Shown: piece after piece, positions 14,581 through 15,076 of the stretch | Layout of the letters: each line of letters opens with the position of its first letter | Position numbering within the stretch: the first letter of the stretch is position 1 | Assembly: GCA_029239575.1 (NCBI GenBank) | Contig: JARBUP010000042.1 | Location: forward strand, 1-15,076 | Direction of reading: 5' to 3' | Source of the DNA: Bacillota bacterium | Lineage (GTDB): Bacteria > Bacillota > Clostridia > Tissierellales > Sedimentibacteraceae | Length of the DNA: 15,076 bases | Notes under the pieces: generated by a model | Seen by the model: only the letters and a program-made list of their open reading frames with translations | The model's database searches: none | Told to the model about the DNA's origin: nothing | Translations under genes and position numbers: made by a program

Positions 14581-15076
14581 AAAATACAATTGAAAAATTG
14601 TTAAAGGATGGAATTGAAGCGGTGGAAAAAAGGGAATTTAATAATCCCTTTCTTGATGTGCAATTAATTTTATGCTTTTTAATGAAAAAGGATAGAATTT
14701 ATTTACATATCCACAAGCATGATGAAGTAAGTGAAGAAATATCAAACAAATTTTATGAAATGGTCAGAAAGCGAAATTCCGGTTATCCTCTTCAATATAT
14801 GACTAATGAACAGGAATTTATGGGATTAAATTTTTATGTCCAAGAAGGAGTTTTAGTGCCAAGGCCTGACACTGAAACAATAGTAGAAAAAATTATTAAA
14901 TTTGTAAATGAAAATGAGTATTTTAAAAATAATAAAATAAAAATACTTGATTTAGGTACAGGAAGCGGAGCAATTGCTTTAAGCTTAGCATATTATTTGA
15001 AAAATTCATATGTAACTGCAGTAGATATAAGTGATATAGCTATAGAAACTGCAAAGAAAAATGCAGAACAAATTAA
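14574..15076 (+). CDS. prmC: Peptide chain release factor N5-glutamine methyltransferase, 3' end beyond the window
   Basis: PrmC (HemK) methylates, with S-adenosylmethionine, the glutamine of the GGQ motif of release factors RF1 and RF2, which improves peptide release. Only the first 167 residues, of roughly 280-290, are in the window. The helical N-terminal domain includes PLQYMTNEQEFMGLNF (about 72-87). LVPRPDTE (94-101) and the SAM-binding motif DLGTGSGAI (126-134) follow, then AVDIS (149-153), the acidic end of strand 2. The catalytic NPPY motif lies beyond the end. The ATG at 14574 is inside the end of the DUF1385 gene (7-base overlap), with GGAGAA eight bases upstream, so translation is probably coupled. 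In the family the sequence is usually YITGEQEF; the Asn here at the Gly position is a minor change. prfA would be expected next. Confidence 0.93.
   Translation, partial: MVKNTIEKLLKDGIEAVEKREFNNPFLDVQLILCFLMKKDRIYLHIHKHDEVSEEISNKFYEMVRKRNSGYPLQYMTNEQEFMGLNFYVQEGVLVPRPDTETIVEKIIKFVNENEYFKNNKIKILDLGTGSGAIALSLAYYLKNSYVTAVDISDIAIETAKKNAEQI

Overview
The window comes from a low-GC, AT-rich Firmicute. It is most likely an anaerobic, amino-acid-using member of the Clostridia/Tissierellia. The grounds are strong AGGAGG-type ribosome binding sites, sigma-A promoters with 16-17 bp spacers, A/T-ending codons, a YqhQ-PrmC gene pair and a GlnK/GlnL-like two-component pair of Firmicute type. The species cannot be named from the sequence alone. 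Every base lies in or close to a gene; no intergenic stretch exceeds about 230 bases, and I see no mobile element, CRISPR array, rRNA or tRNA.

Layout. (1) Bases 1-2520: a hairpin and promoter lead into a two-gene operon, tdh-kbl, which converts L-threonine to glycine and acetyl-CoA. It ends in a bidirectional terminator shared with the convergent gene. (2) Bases 2521-6165, minus strand: a complete TRAP transporter operon of the TAXI type, in the order lipoprotein solute receptor, DUF1850 membrane-anchored protein, fused 4TM/12TM permease. (3) Bases 6166-8400, minus strand: a sensor kinase and response regulator with a 4-base start/stop overlap, resembling Bacillus GlnK/GlnL, with its own promoter and terminator. 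(4) Bases 8456-9006, minus strand: an unrecognised 162-residue protein. (5) Bases 9007-10150, plus strand: a branched-chain aminotransferase (ilvE) with a clear promoter and terminator. (6) Bases 10158-12922, minus strand: a PMCA-like calcium P-type ATPase. (7) Bases 12950-15076, plus strand: greA, then a DUF1385 (YqhQ) membrane protein gene overlapping prmC, which runs off the window.

How the genes may work together. Threonine breakdown, branched-chain transamination and a TRAP-TAXI uptake system are consistent with an amino-acid-fermenting life style. The most interesting unit is the kinase/regulator pair directly upstream of, and on the same strand as, the TRAP-TAXI operon. In Bacillus, GlnK/GlnL control glutamine use, and some TAXI receptors bind glutamate or related acids. 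A signal-controlled glutamate/dicarboxylate uptake module is therefore a reasonable but unproven inference. The 162-residue protein next to it and the DUF1850 protein inside the transporter operon are the least understood parts. Greater novelty than this is not evident; most genes belong to well-known families.
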